Assembly (NCBI GenBank): GCA_947034895.1
Contig: OX344762.1
Location: forward strand, 80,160,981 to 80,224,980
DNA: 64,000 bases
Direction of reading: 5' to 3'
Source of the DNA: Rhytidiadelphus loreus
Lineage: Eukaryota > Streptophyta > Bryopsida > Hypnales > Hylocomiaceae
The notes beneath the pieces are model-generated. The model was given only the letters and a program-made list of their open reading frames with translations. It did no database searches and had not been told where the DNA came from. A program made the position numbers and the translations under genes. Positions 22,235 through 36,231 of the stretch are shown here, in pieces (positions within the stretch are counted from its first letter, which is position 1; the number at the start of each line of letters is the position of its first letter).

Positions 22235-24355
22235 ATTGTCACGGTAGTAAATAATGGGTGACGTACTACGAGATTTACTTTTCAAATCCAGGAAAATTTG
22301 TTTCACTGGATTCTGTAGTTGCACAACAATGTTAGTCGAAATGTCCAAGTCCATCATCCTGCCTCGCATTCTTTTAGACGAGCCATTTGGAGACGGCATT
22401 TGATTAATCAAAGTATGCTTTGTAGGTGTTTTAGAAAATTTGGGAACCAATACATGTTCTGCTATGTCCTCATCTTCTTCCCCAACACCGTCCTCTTTTT
22501 TCAAAACAAAAATTTAAGATTTGTTAGTGTCATTGAAAACAACTGTACATTACCACAGTATTCATATTCATTGTTCACGAATCAAAATTCACGAGCAAAA
22601 TTAATGAGTTCAACACTTACTGTTAATGCATGCTACATATTCAACGGCAGATCTTTAAATTCTGACATACGAAACAATGTTCATTTGCACACTTGTTGTC
22701 TTCGAGTTTAACGGAAAAGATCCTGTAATGATCTTCCTTCAACACAATAATCTTAACTGTGGACAAAATGCTAGTAGGAGATGTGCATTACCTTCTGCAG
22801 ATGCCATTTGGAGGACTGCCTCGTTACCCTTTTTGAAGACGACGTGCTCTGAATTTGCTTTTCTACTCTTGGGTGAAGGGCTACGATGTCCAGTCCTGTT
22901 TCCTATAGTTTTCATAATCCGGCTACATTTTAATGCGTCTTCTTCTCTCTTTCTTCGAAGTTCTTCCAAGTTTGGGACCGGCATTTGAACTTCATTGAAT
23001 ACGACATCCAATACTACTGGAGGTAGACTTTTGGCTTTATTTTTTACATTGAGAGAACCTTTCTCTGTGGGATCAGATTTCTTGCGTCTAGCACTCCCTC
23101 TCGGCATGTCTTCCACTTCGGTAATTTTTTTTTCTGTTTGGCAGAAACTACTTTGCTTGTAGCTCTAGTCTTCCTTTGTTTTTCCACAGGTGCTTCTTCA
23201 TTCTCCAGCATGGGTTCTGCGACTGTAGCTTGCTTTCGAGACGATACCATTATGGATGTTGAAGTCTGTGAAAGCAAAAAAATTCAATGAGAAGCCTTTT
23301 TGGAATTCCAGTAATTAAAATAAAATAAAATAGAAATACTTGCACTCAAATATAACGAATAGTTTCAGTGAGGATGGCCTCACTAAGTCACTGTTGTTGT
23401 TGCTTTAATATGTTCAGACTTCACAGAAACTTGTTTGCCACTTGAAAATCAGTTGTTTACTATTTTCACGGTTCTTCACAATTTCTCAAGGAAGCTGAGA
23501 ATGCATAGTGGAAGACAAATCATGGAAGTTTTACCTTTCAGAGGAGTACATTTGACTATCTAATTTTTAAGTCATATGAAACTGAAAACATTCTTTTGCT
23601 TTTCCAATAAACACTAATTTCCTGTGACAGAACCTTTGGCAGGTTAAGTGAAAACTGAGTGCTATCGCAAACAAATACTGTACCTAAACTTGAAATTGAT
23701 GAACAATAAACTACTTCAGCAGAAACACGACTCATCCTTCTCAAAAACAGTACTAAGAAAGCCACAGCAAAAAGAACATGTGGTAAGGATATAACTTACT
23801 TGTTGATGTCTGGATCGCGTGAATTGTATTGAACTTCTTTTATGCTTCCTCAGTTTTTTCCTCCTCTCCTTCAACGTCGTTTTTGGAAGCTTGTTCTCTG
23901 CTTCTGCATTTAGTGATCCATTGTCACCGTTGTTCAGTTCGGAATCATTGAAAGCCTTTCTCGCATCGAAGGTAGAGTCAGAGTCTGAAACAGTGGTATC
24001 ACTACACGTTCCAGTATCACCATTGGACGATGCCATTGGCAAATCATCGCTTGGTGCAGCCTTTCGAATTTCCGGAGATACTTCCTGACATTGACATAAT
24101 TCCTCTGAGCCGCTTGAGAGTAGTATCGGTGCTTGAGACAGGTGTATGGGAAATCTAATTTCAGTATTAGACAAAGGAAGAGAACGTGGGCTAAGTGTAG
24201 TAGGACTCTGCCCCTCCACTTCAACACCTTCTCTCGAAATTTCTTGTGCATCAGCATTTGCGGAGCTGTCAGGTGTAGGTGACGGAGTTCTTACTCTACC
24301 TGTTTTTGCAAAATACTGTGCGTCTTCCAACACGGTACGATTCAGTTGTACATAC
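22235..24355 (-). CDS. Unrecognised spliced gene, Ser/Lys/Glu-rich (partial model)
   Basis: Three minus-strand exons join with GT-AG borders and matching phases: 23800-24355, 22791-23265 and 22235-22494. They encode YVQLNRTVLEDAQYFAKTGR, a Ser/Thr-Pro-rich part, a basic patch (KERRKKLRKHKRS), then MPVPNLEELRRKREEDALK and VQLQNPVKQIFLDLKSKSRS. One defect is seen: a T9 run at 23125-23133 (A9 in the gene) shifts the frame inside exon 2. That could be a true lesion or a homopolymer error. First and last exons are not found. It could be a TnpA-like second gene of the nearby CACTA element or an independent gene. No domain is recognised. Confidence 0.5.
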
Positions 24356-27300
24356 CTGCATATGCAGAAGCCCGGATAAATTAGTGTTTTAAAACACAGA
24401 CTATGGTACACCTTTGGCCACTAGTAAGGGTTAGCGAACTTTTCCAGATTGTTTAATTTGAAAAAACTAGTGAAGTTCAAGACATTTTCAGACCAACAAG
24501 ATATAATTACTGATGCAACATAACAAGCCATGTAACAAAAAGCAAAGACAAAGGGATAACAGAGGAAACAACATTAGAAGAGTGAGGCGCCGTAAGAAAT
24601 ATGGAGAGATTTTACTGCAGCATATTGTCAAACGAGTTTCATCCACTACTTACGTTGAAATTAGGGTAAGCAGTATTCAAGGCACGTTTCACGAGGTGAA
24701 CGACGGCCTCTCATTTTCTAGAGCAATGGCTGCTGGTGAACCCCAAATCGGACGAACTATAGTGGCGCTCGTTCGACAATTGCATGTCTCTCAACCGATT
24801 TGTTTTTGAATCGGTTTTCTAAAAAAAGTTTTCTGCATTCTAGAAGTTGCTCTTCTTTTTTTATTTCATATTTACATTCCATTTGTCAGTGGAAGAGTTC
24901 GCATCTTGCTCTCACTAATTTAAGCAGCGCACAGGTGGGTGGAAGTTGACTCCTTCTAAAAATGCAAAAATGCTTGTCAGATTAGAAACGCCGCATTCAT
25001 TTGAAGCATGTGCAGCTGCCGTCTTTCTTAAATGTTCTATGGCTAAATATACAAGAGACTGCAAAGTCGCGCAACAAGTGGAAATCGGAGCAATACACAA
25101 AGCGAAGGTACTAACTTTCTCCTACAATTTATTTGAGCAACCTTAGCTTCTGCATTTTTTCAGCACATCCATTAGTGCTCAAGGCAACGTCACCGTCATC
25201 TTCGTGAAGTCATACTTACACAAAGTCTTTGTGTTGTAGCGTGCTGTCCAGGAATCGGTTGTTTGATGTGATCACTTCTAGACGAAAAACTTCATACGCT
25301 GTGGGAATCGGCATACTGATAGAGCTCTGAACAATAGCTGTAGTGTTTGGCGCTGTAGAAATTGTGCAAGTTTTTCGAAGCTCAAGAGGATGATAAGGCA
25401 CAAGTTTTCCAGAAATTCAAACTACTACGGTTAAGGTGAGTGCCTTTGAGTGTCTTTGATAAAGAAGCGTAGTACATATAAGAACGTCCGCTTTCCAACG
25501 GAAAAGACAATTTGTACGGCAGAGAATTGAATGAACTTCATGATTACGTAATTCATGTTGTTAGCAAGATGTAGAAGTGAACTAATAATTTTTCAAATCC
25601 GAATCACTGATTGTTTGAGATTTGTCTCTTTATTGCAATGTAAATGGACGTTAGCGTTGCAATATTACGTAAAGAAGTTAAACTTGAAGTTCACGTCAAC
25701 TTCCTTACCGAGTGGACGTACTGTCCATGAAATTTGCCAAGTGTTAAAGAATGTATATTCCCAAAAGATTTCATTTACCTTCCGTTCGACACAGGTCTAT
25801 GTATTTGGACTTTGTTACTTCCGTTGTTTGTAATTCTTTTCAATGAACATAGTTTTGTTAGTGGAAACTTTGTCTTACTTTTGCCAATGTTTTTCATTGC
25901 ATTTGAGTTTCCTTGAATGCGATGAATGTACAAGGAAAACTTCTCACTAGTACGCATTCCATTGCCTTAAAAAAAACGCTTCTCGCTTCCAGACTACTGG
26001 AAGCATACACTGGACAATTTCTGATAGAAATGTGGATTAGTAAATGGAAGTCTCAGTACTGTACTACAATATAAGTAGTATTGCTTCAGAGAACTAGAAC
26101 TGTAGAATTGAAGGAGGTTAGCCTTGTTCACTTGTCAACTTTTACTATGGACAATTTCTAACATTATGATGCACGAAAACTATAGCTTGAAAATGTATAC
26201 AAATTCTGTTGAGTTCATGTTGCTCCTACACACTTTCTGCACATTTTCTTTCTGCTTCATTGTAGTGAAGGTCTTAGAACTTGTGCCAGTGTTTCATATA
26301 TCTAGAAAGGAACAACTGCTGGTGCTTTCAAATTTACTTATCCAAATCAAATCAAATGAGAATAAAATGTACTGATTACTCTAATTTATGTCATATTTGA
26401 AGAAGTGACTTGAAGAACATTTACATAACAGAGTTTTTAGCTCCAATATCATGAAAATGAAGAGTAAATTAGACATTCCAAGAGGATTTTTGGTTCAGAT
26501 GTTCATTAGTAACAAAAATTTAGAGAGGAGCATGCCATTGAGGGATTATGGTTTTTGATCAAATAAGGTAACAACGGCAGTTATAAAAGTGTTATGTGCT
26601 CTTCAATGTAACTAAAAAACTGATGTGCTTGAGTAATGCAGGAATTTACAAGACCAACAGGAGCCTTGTGGAGTCTTCACATGAGGAAAACATCATTTCT
26701 ATTGTAAGTTATTCATTAAGCATTTGATTGCTACATTGTAGGAATGGAAAGGATGCATGCATAGTCATGTGTGATGCAATAAGTTATAATAAATTTGAAT
26801 TTGAATTAAAGAATAATTTTGACTTTGGAGAGATGGCTTCCAAACAGGAGTAGTTATATTATTCATGTCCATGTACTCCATTTTCATAAGTTGTTTTTAT
26901 GGAATTATAAAAATGTAACTAAGCTTTTTGCCAATATGAAGTGCATGTAAGACTCTTTCATGAACTGTAAGTCTAACAAAATATGCATGTGGTGTACTTC
27001 TTGACTGATGAAGATCCAGGGAAACATGTACTCTTTGCCGAAGATTGTTTACAACGAAAAAAGTAGTATTGAAAATATTGTGAAGAAGGCAGATGTGTGC
27101 ATGTCAAATGTGGAATGCCCTGGACTTTGCAAATGCATTTCAAATTGTAAATGCACATTAGAGCAATGTAGTCATCCACACCCTGTAAATGCCGACATAC
27201 AAATTTCAAAAGCTCCTAGTATTAGTCAAAATAGGAAGGTTCTATTCAGGAATCAGTTGTTGGAGATGCTAGGCAATTCGTGTATACTCTTGGAGAAGGC

Positions 27301-29168
27301 TAACACTAATAGAAAATCTGAATTTTTTGTTGTTTTGGTCGCGTTGATCCAGGGTAGTTTTCTGCTGATTTTGTCAAAAATCTGTTGAAATCAATAGATT
27401 TTTGACAAAATCAATAGAAAACTGCCCCGGATCAACACGACCAAAACAACAAAAAATTCAGATTTTCTACTAGTGTAAATGGCTAATAGGCTAAAAAAAG
27501 AATCTCAACTTGCTTTAGAAGACAGTAGTGATTAGAATGACCTTGCCAGTTCTTGTTTTGAAGGAAAATGCATTCCTTCTATGTAAAATTGCTCTACTTC
27601 TTAATATAGTAGCATATATAAAGATTGCTTTGAAAAAATAATGTTAGTGTAAAATTTGTATGGATACATGTTTCAATTTTTTGTTTGGAAGTGTTAAATG
27701 TCAGCATATGTTGAATGTCACATTATTTTTCTCCTGTTCACAGAGTATGGTTGAGCACAAGAAAAAAGATGTGGCAGTCAAGATGTTTTAGTGCGTTTTG
27801 GTTGTGCAGTATGAGGTATGTGATTACAGTCCTCGTATTCTGCAGCTTTGGATTTGGACTAGTAATGCACTTCAGATTATGTTTTTTTGGTACAATCATT
27901 TTCTTCCCACATTTTTTAATTGTACATCAGTACTTAGTAGTAGTTCTGAAATAATGGAAGTCCAATGTTAAATTCTAAATTTCAGTTATATTACAGCATT
28001 TGAAAACTGTGAATGCTGTTTAAAGTGGTTACCAACATACAACTTCTACGATGCTGTACAGAAACAAAGATACGTATTATAAAATTGTAGTTGGTTAAAT
28101 GTCTACATTAATTTTGTGTTTTCATGGAATATTTAATTTGTTGGGAAGAGGGTAATGTAGTTGAAGAGTAATTGTATTTCTAGGACTAAAGAAATGTCTA
28201 CAAAAAATAATTGTTTCTAATAATGGTGTAATTGTTCAGGAGTGCTTCATTAAATTTCAGGAATCATTGATTGTTCAGATGCAACACAACAAAAAATAGA
28301 CGACAATGCTTTTTAGAGCAATAATTAAATGAAAAATCTAATTGACATGTAAGTGAGACACTTCAAATGCAAGGTTTAATTAAAGAGCAATGGCAGATAT
28401 CCCTGAAATAGCTGAGAATTGAACCATACAGTAACTTGTTGTATTTTTGTGTTCCTTGATTGAATGGGGAAGATATTGATTTCTGTTAACTTCATCATGT
28501 ATACAATATGAAAGTGCTTAAGAATTGAGTGTGGCTATGCCTAAACTAATAGGAGTTAGTAGAAGTGTAGGAAACTTCGGTTTCTCTTAATTTTTGTTGT
28601 TTTATTTGTCAATGCTTTCTATTCTTTTTGAATGATAGTTATATAGAACATTTCCATGAACATTATAGCAATTTCTGAAGACTGATGTTTGCTTTTGCTT
28701 AGTATTGTCATTTCGAAATATGTTTTTATCTATAACTTATTGCAGCACTTTGAAATCTATTTCATAATTCATGTCTATTAATGACGCAGGAACTTTCACA
28801 TGTGAACGCGCGGGAGCTGTATATGTGTCGTGTAGCAGCCATTGGATTTCATTGTGTGAATTAAGTGTGTACAATTCTGTGCCCTGTAGACTGACTCTTC
28901 CTTGATCAACAGAGGACACTAAAAAATTTCAGGTGAGCCTAAGGTACACACATGCCACATATTTATATGTAGTTCAAATATATTCACAGAATGGGCATGA
29001 GAAATGTAGTAAGTGATGCAAAAGTCAGGAACCTTTTAAAATGATGTTGCAGAAATAGTGCATTATATTCTCATAGTAGGTACAACTAGGTAAGCATGTT
29101 TTCTACATTTCTGTTTATTTTTAAATTGACAATTGGAAATGATAGAAAAAACGCAATTGATGTGCAGT
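24356..29168. other. Long AT-rich stretch between divergent genes, few exon-like pieces
   Basis: No complete gene is resolved. Possible coding pieces on the plus strand are 24513-24666 (basic, RRVRRRKKYGEILLQHIVKR) and 27008-27303 (Cys-rich, ECPGLCKCISNCKCTLEQC), the latter cut by a MITE. A minor exon-like piece lies at 26641-26700. These could be 5' parts of the CACTA transcription unit. Confidence 0.35.
27304..27475. mobile_element. CACTA-type MITE, 172 bp, TAA target duplication
   Basis: Its ends are CACTAATAGAAAATCTGAAT and the complement ATTCAGATTTTCTACTAGTG, and nearly the whole element is an inverted repeat. It is flanked by TAA at 27301-27303 and 27476-27478, the 3-bp duplication expected for CACTA elements. 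It has no coding capacity, so it must have been mobilised in trans. Confidence 0.92.
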
Positions 29169-29348
29169 ATGCGTAGGAGGCTTTGTGCAGCTTACCACAT
29201 CGAACGGTCCATAGCCAACAGATTGGGGTTGCCGGAATATCCTTGCGCATGCAATGAATGCAGAGGTGGTCGTGTCAGGAAAGTAGAGACTGTCGCAAGG
29301 CACCACATGCAACATGGACGAGATCCTTACCTCATATACCCAGTCATG
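29169..29348 (+). CDS. Possible 5' exon of the CACTA transposase gene
   Basis: The exon is bordered by TGCAG and GTGAGT and encodes CSMRRRLCAAYHIERSIANR, CACNEC and VETVARHHMQHGRDPYLIY. The CxCxxC segment followed by a histidine-rich helix resembles the N-terminal transposase-associated region of plant CACTA TNP2 proteins (C-C-x-K-C then HL..G). Its splice phase does not join simply to the next frame at 29632, so the connection is uncertain. Confidence 0.45.
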
Positions 29349-29631
29349 GTGAGTGCAAAGAACCACTAAACCTGAAGCAATGGTTACATAAACGTATTTG
29401 AGTTTTGATCTTTCCTAAATACATAAACATTTATGAGTTTTCAGAGCGATGTAATTCACTAAATGGTTAGTGCTTTCAATAAGTTATAGTGTACTCGGAA
29501 ATGAAGGTTGGTTGGAATGCAAAGATTCTGTAATCTTATTAGAGGCACATGAAAATAATTTCATTTTAGCACATATTTCATGCAACATTGTGTAGTCCTA
29601 TTATTAAATAAGAGTATTGGATTGCAAACAG

Positions 29632-32600
29632 TGGACGGAAAAAATGTGCGGGGTCTAGTTCGTCGTCCAGAAAGAGAAGGAGAACCATATCGTCGCATAG
29701 AAGGTGAGGAAGGAGAACCTGCATTCACATGGCCATAGAGGACAGCAGTGGACATCGACAACATGGCTCGAGATGCATTCATTCGCATTGACGACATTCA
29801 TAGTGACATTTTGAATGATGATGGGCAATTGCCAAGTGATGAAAACACTATGGACGAAGAGCAGGAAGGGAATGATGTCAATATGGAGAATTTATTTCGA
29901 GAGTCCACAGAAAAAGTGTTTGATGGTAGCCACCTGAACCGCCTACAAAGTGCTATTATTATATTTTCACTGTGCAGCTTGTACTCAGTACCAAATACAT
30001 TTGTTGATGCATTGCTTACTTGGGTAGCTGGGGATCTTTTGCCTACATCGAATTGTTTCCCAAGAACATCATATGAAGTTTGAAGCATTTTGATGAAATG
30101 GGGCTTGCAGCATAAACAAGTTCATTGTTGTCCTGATGGACATGTATTGTACGAAGGGGAGAATGAAAATTTGTCGAATTGTCCTACTTGCAATTCGTCA
30201 CGATATATTCCAGGTTCGAGTACAGTACCTCAACGAGTTGTGCGTTATTTCAATGTCATTAAGCATCTATTAAGGATGTTTAGGTGCCCCGAGATTGCCA
30301 AACACATGATTTGGTATAATGTGAACAAATCTCAAAGTCAGAAAATGTGGTCTGTAGCAGACAGTGACCAATGGAAGGCTATTGATCAAGCATATCCAGA
30401 CTTTGCAGAAGTCCTGACTAATCTAAGGCTTGGATTAGTAGGAGATGGCATTGTTCCTTTTAAAAACAATACCATTAAGCACTCTACGTGGGTGCTTTTG
30501 ATTGCAATTTACAATTTGCCACCTTGGTTATTGACCAAAAAGTTTTTTATATCTCTTGCTATCTTAATTCCTGGTCCTAAAGCCCCTACAGCTAAAAATA
30601 TAGATGTTTTCTTGGGTCCTCTAGTGCGGGATTTGTTGAAGCTATGGAAAGGAGTTCCAGCTATAAATATGTCAAAGCCAGAGGGAGAAAGGAAATTTAA
30701 TTTGAGAGCCATGCTAATGTGGACCATTAATGATTCTCCCGCTTATGGACTATTATCAGGACAACAATGCCATGGATACAAAGGTTGTCCTTTATGTGGT
30801 CCTGAAACGTGCAGTGAATATGCAATGCTTCTGAATAAAATGATATACTTAGGAGGCAAGAGATATTTGGATGAGAATCACAGATTCCGAAGGGAAAGGT
30901 CCTCATTCAACAACCAACAAGAATGGCAGTTGCCTCCAGCAAGACCAATTGGGGAAGAAGTATTTCGTTGGGGCATAGAGAGATCCAATTTCTTGAGGGG
31001 GGGTGGAGTTGAAAATTCGGATGATGACCCTGTGAAACTGCATGGCATAAAGCGATGTAGTATTTTTTTCCTCCTTCTGTATTGGAAGGTATGTGCAATT
31101 TGAACTCTTCTGAAAGCACAAAGTTCATTGTTTATTTATTATAATTTGTCTTCAAGAAACATAAAGCATAGGTTATATTGAGTTTATAGAGTGAATATGC
31201 ATGTTTTCCTAAGTGGATTGGTTCATATTAAGAAATGCAAGTTGATAACTGTGGAAGTCATCTTAGGTGTCCAGTCTGCACGTATGGTTTAACGTTTGAG
31301 GTACTTTAAATGTTCCAAAATGACAAACATAGATGTGCATCGATTTTGGTGAATGCAGTACCTGCATCTTTTGAACTCATTGTAATGACCCGTACCTAAT
31401 TTATATCTTCCACACCCATTCACAAATTTCTGTACACATGAGGGATATCTTTGTTTACAATATAAAATTACTACCAAAATGTCTCCATGGATAAGGAAAA
31501 ATCAAAGTACAGTTAGGGGAGAGAATGTAGGTAGTTCGCAATATTTGGAGGGGTCCTTTAATGTTGTGTACTTAGTGCATAGCAACTGTTGTTGTTTAAT
31601 ATGTTTTGCTAATTGAATTTTCAATTTTTGAAATTGGGCATTGCAGAAAATTTAATTGTCCATGTTTTTTAAAATGTCTTGAACTGTTGTTGAAAATGAC
31701 CTTCATAGAACATGTAGTGGCAAGACATAATTTAAAATTGAGTAGAAATTATGGTTGAATTTGGGATTTCCGCCACCAATCTGTAGTTTCATTGTAGAGA
31801 TTTGTTTTTACCTCATAAAATAGACGACAATATTGGTTAACTATTCCTAGTTCAATTTATCACATACGTTTTCTTGTCCAAAAAGAATATCATGAAAAAA
31901 TCCACACTGCAAGGGAATACTTGCTTATTTGAAAGGAGATTTCATAAAATAGGAACAATTTCTTTTTGAAAAGGTTAGAAGTTTGAAACCAATGCAAGAC
32001 TAAACTGAAGTGCCAAGATGGAGAATGGGAGGTAGTCATGTCATAAGATTGTGGTTTTTTTTATTCAACATGAATGCAATTAAAATAACTGGTATTTAAG
32101 GATTCATTTTAATCTTTTACTAATGTTTACTTTATGAAAATGGTCCAGGGAGTCTTCATAGACAGTGTTGTAGGGGAGAGAAGTCCAGAAACAACTGATT
32201 CATGTATCTGAGATTGCAAAACAACGATGAATTGGGTGATGTCTGATGTGTCCCTCCATTTTTTTTTAAAAACAACATTTGTTGATCACATTATCAATGG
32301 ATGCAGTTTGCAGAGACAAATCTTGGAAATTGTTTATGTCAATGTGGTTATTCTCCAATTTGAATCAGATTGTGTAATAGTGAACCTTTTAATGAAATGA
32401 AGCTGATGATGAAGGAATCTTATATTTCATTTGCAATTATGGAGAAAGTTTCACCTTGTAATGAAGTTTCTGTATGATTTGAATTGATTTAATAATTATC
32501 AAATTATAAAGTGGAATGACTGAAATGAAAAATGCATTACTAGTTTGGGACCTGGTTTTTAGTGCAACTACCGTATATGAGCTTGCATGAATTACAAAGA

Positions 32601-35600
32601 TAGGGAATTTAAAATTGATTTCTTTTTTGTCTGTTTTTGTATTTCTTGTTGAATGACTTCTGTTTGGTATTTGCAGGATCTCTTAGTACGGCATGTTCTT
32701 GACGTCATGCATTGCGAAAAAAACCTTTCGGAGAATTTGTTGAGGACAACGTTTGGTGAGAAAGATACACCGGCAGTGAGAGTCGACATGCAGGCATGTG
32801 GAATACGACCTCATCTTCACCTACAACCTCGTGGCCCCAACCGTGATCGACTACACATGCCACATGCAACATACGTGCTTTCTGCAGCAGATAAGGCAAA
32901 GGTTTTACGAGTGTTGAAGTCATTGAGGACACCTACAAATTACGTGTCTGCGTTGTACAACAAAATTAGCAAAGGCAAACTCAGTGGCTTGAAGTCACAT
33001 GACTTTCACGTGTTGTTGCAACAAATTTTACCTTTATGTTATCGAAAAATATCAAACAAGGCTCTTGCTGGTGCAATCATCCGATTGAGCAGAGTCTTTC
33101 AAAATTTATGTGCAAAGGTAGTTAATTGCAACGATAAGGCCCAATTGATGACAGATTCAGCTGAATCTATGTGTATGTTGGAAAAAGAAATGCCTCCTTC
33201 TTTTTTTGACATAATGTCTCACATGCCTAATCACCTAGTAGAGGAACTTTTTCTGTGCGGCCCTGTTCATACGAGATGGATGTATCCATATGAAAGGTAC
33301 TTCAAGACTTTGAAAGGATATGTGAGGAATTTGGCTAAACTAGAAGGTAGCATTGCTTCAGGTTATCAAACAGAGCAGGCTCTTGGCTTTGTTACCGAAT
33401 ACATGTCAGAATATAATATTACGTCAGGAAGAGTTTGGGACGACAAAGAGGAACCGACAATGGTTGACGAAATTCTAGAAGGGAAAGGGAAGGCGAAGGT
33501 GCTTACAGAAGAAGTGAGGGCTGCAATGCATGAATTTGTATTAGATAATGCTGTGCACATCGAGCCTTATAGGCGGTGAGTTTATCAACCTTGAAGTGTA
33601 GGAAAACACTCACAAGCAGAATTCATGGTTCTAGAATTTGTGTATGTATTTCATATGAATTGGACAGTTCTGTTGTTGTTTGAAGGAATTATTTAATTTT
33701 AGTTTTAATGTATTCTGTTTTTTTCTTCCATAATTTCAGCTTCATATTACTGAATTTCTTTTTTTTGTTTTGAATGGGAAAAAGATGCCTTCAAAGTTCA
33801 GAGTGAAAGCAATTCAGTATGTGCAGAAGTTCATTAATTCTATGAAGGCAACTTCACTTAGTCATGTATGAATATACTATTCACACTGCAATGCAATGTA
33901 GTTTGAAGTCGAAATCGTTCAGCATTGATGTAAGTGTTAATAGAAAAGATTTTATTTTATTCATAAATTTGTTGCGTCAAAAGAAGTGTACTCAAACAAA
34001 TGGTTATTAAAATAAACAGAATGTCACTTTCTGAAGTTGATTATTTGTGAACCCTCAAACTTCTTGAAATGTTTTTCAATAAACTTTCCTTGAAAGGCAA
34101 CAGAAATTGGCATCTAACCTGAGTTGTTTCATATTTTTTGAAGCTTTGTAGAAATAGTTATGAATTTCTGAAGTTGCAGTGAAGTGTATTTTTGTGGGCT
34201 CTAAAACCGACCACCTCCTCAAATGCACCCCACTTGTACATTAGAAAGTGCAAAATGTACCTCTACAACCTAATTAATTTTAGAAGCCGCTCTAGTTTAG
34301 GACCTCCTACCTTAATGCATGGGAATGGAAAACAGGTAGGGAATGTGTGTGGTAGCCTTTTTTTTTAATGAATAACCTTCGGTAACAACCGTATAATATA
34401 AATGAAAGCAATGTTGAAGGCATTGCTGGCAACGTAGTTTGATTTTTTGCTTTAAAATTGTACACATTGAATAAATTGGCTTTATGAACTCATTAACGAA
34501 GTCCATTTTTTTTCTGTTCTATAAATTAGCTGCTCCCATTACAAGAGGTTGCAGCATGTACTAAGAAGTCGGCATATGAACTGCAGAAATTCATAAAAAT
34601 TTAAATTTAAATCCAAGAAATAAAAAGAAGAGGAGTTTGATGCCAATTTACTTCATGTGCATTCAAAAGTGTCCTCAATTGTTATTTGAAGAGTTCAGTT
34701 TCTTTGAAAACAGAATGAGCTCTTAATATGTTACCTATAAGAAGAAACTACAGAATGGAAATTTGTTTTTGAACAATTTAGAAGTCAGTAATGTTGAAGA
34801 TCAATGTTGGAACTGAAACGAAGGAGTTAAGATTTTTCTATGACAACATGGTATTTGTCTTCTTTGTAGATTTGAATTTCCAGTCAAGTTACATTGAGTA
34901 CATGTACCGAAAACAACTATACCAAAGGAATGTTTTATAGATGAAGGTTTTGTAATAGGAACTTAGTTCTGTAGGAGGATGCAGTACATTTTGACGACAA
35001 TGATGATTAGAATGTGTGCAAATGAAGAAGGTCAAGGCAGTGAACATAAAACTTATTATTAATTCAGAAGGAACTTTAAGTGGCTGAATGAAGTTTAGTG
35101 CAAGGGTACTTACAAACAACAAGTAAATTTAAATAACAACGAAACTGAGTGCATGTAGAACGTAGTATGGATTGTTCAGTGAATGGGTATAAAGCTAATG
35201 CATTTTTAGACTACCACTATAAATGGAATTTTTTTTTTAAAATGTTTAAAAAATGAAACTGTAGCTTGTACTTATAAGCAAATTCAAGTTCTGTTTTCTT
35301 ATTTAACTTATTCAGGAATGGACTACTATGGTGTGGAGTGTATTATAGGAGGTATGAGGTGGTATATGAAGAGAGAACCAATGCACGAACAGAGTTTCGA
35401 CGAAGACATCCGCATAGAAGAGGCAGGAGAGGGGCACCATTTCCAACAGGGTTGGAAGAAATTTCACCATTTGTGAAATGGCTTGAAGAAGATGTGGTGA
35501 AGTCTATCGAAGAAGGAGTCGGGGTTCCAGAAGACGTGGAGGACTCATCAAAATTACCTTCGTTCCAAGCAAAGATGTTCAAGAGCATATATGCATATGG

Positions 35601-36231
35601 ATCCCACTTCCGTTGCAAGGCTGCAGAGCGAAGGAGTACTAGTACTTGCGACTCTGGTGTGGCAGCAATTTTTCGACAACCATGTCATTCTGGAAGACGA
35701 GACCAGAACATAGTGAACGAAGACCTCGAATACATAGGTCAAATTCAAGAGATAGTGGAACTAGACTATGGTAGACATTGTGTAGTCTTGATAGTCCGTG
35801 AGTGGGTGAAAGCAAACTATAGAGGAAGGAATGCAACAGTTAAAAAAGATGAGTGGGGGTTCACAATGGCAAATTTCAGAGCACTAGTACCATTTGGTTA
35901 TGAATCATTTGCTTTCCCTATTCATTGTCAGCAAGTGTTTTTTTCAGATGATGAAGATGAGCCTGGTTGGAAAGTAGTGTTACGGACGGAGGTAAGGGGA
36001 CGTAGAATTGACATTGAAGTGGTAGAAGAAGAGGAGCCCCAAATGTTTGCTATGGGACTAGATGTTGAATTTGAGGGATTTCATAAGGCTGACGACTTTC
36101 TAGAGAATTCCGAAAATGATTTTCCAGATGGCAGAGACATTGAAGTGCATGAGCTTATGAATGAGTTTCTTCAAGAAAATGAGATGATGTTTGATAGGGA
36201 CATTGGGGAGTCATCTGAAGATGATCAGTGA
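29632..36231 (+). pseudogene. CACTA (En/Spm) TNP2-type transposase gene, spliced, two stops
   Basis: Exons 29632-31088, 32677-33575 and 35316-36231 join with GT-AG borders and correct phases. Exon 1 shows TNP2 signatures: VHCCPDGHVLY, CPTCNSSRY, a segment around LRAMLMWTINDSPAYGLLSG, YKGCPLCG and LLLYWK. Exon 2 begins DLLVRHVLDVMHCEKNL, the usual continuation, then has the DUF4218-like part with CGPVHTRWMYPYERY and FKTLKGYVRN. Exon 3 has a DUF4216-like part (YGRHCVVLIVREWV, HCQQVFF) and an acidic end. In-frame stops TAG 29736-29738 and TGA 30081-30083 suggest it no longer makes a full protein. Introns of 1.6 and 1.7 kb separate the exons. No convincing element ends were found. Confidence 0.85.
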
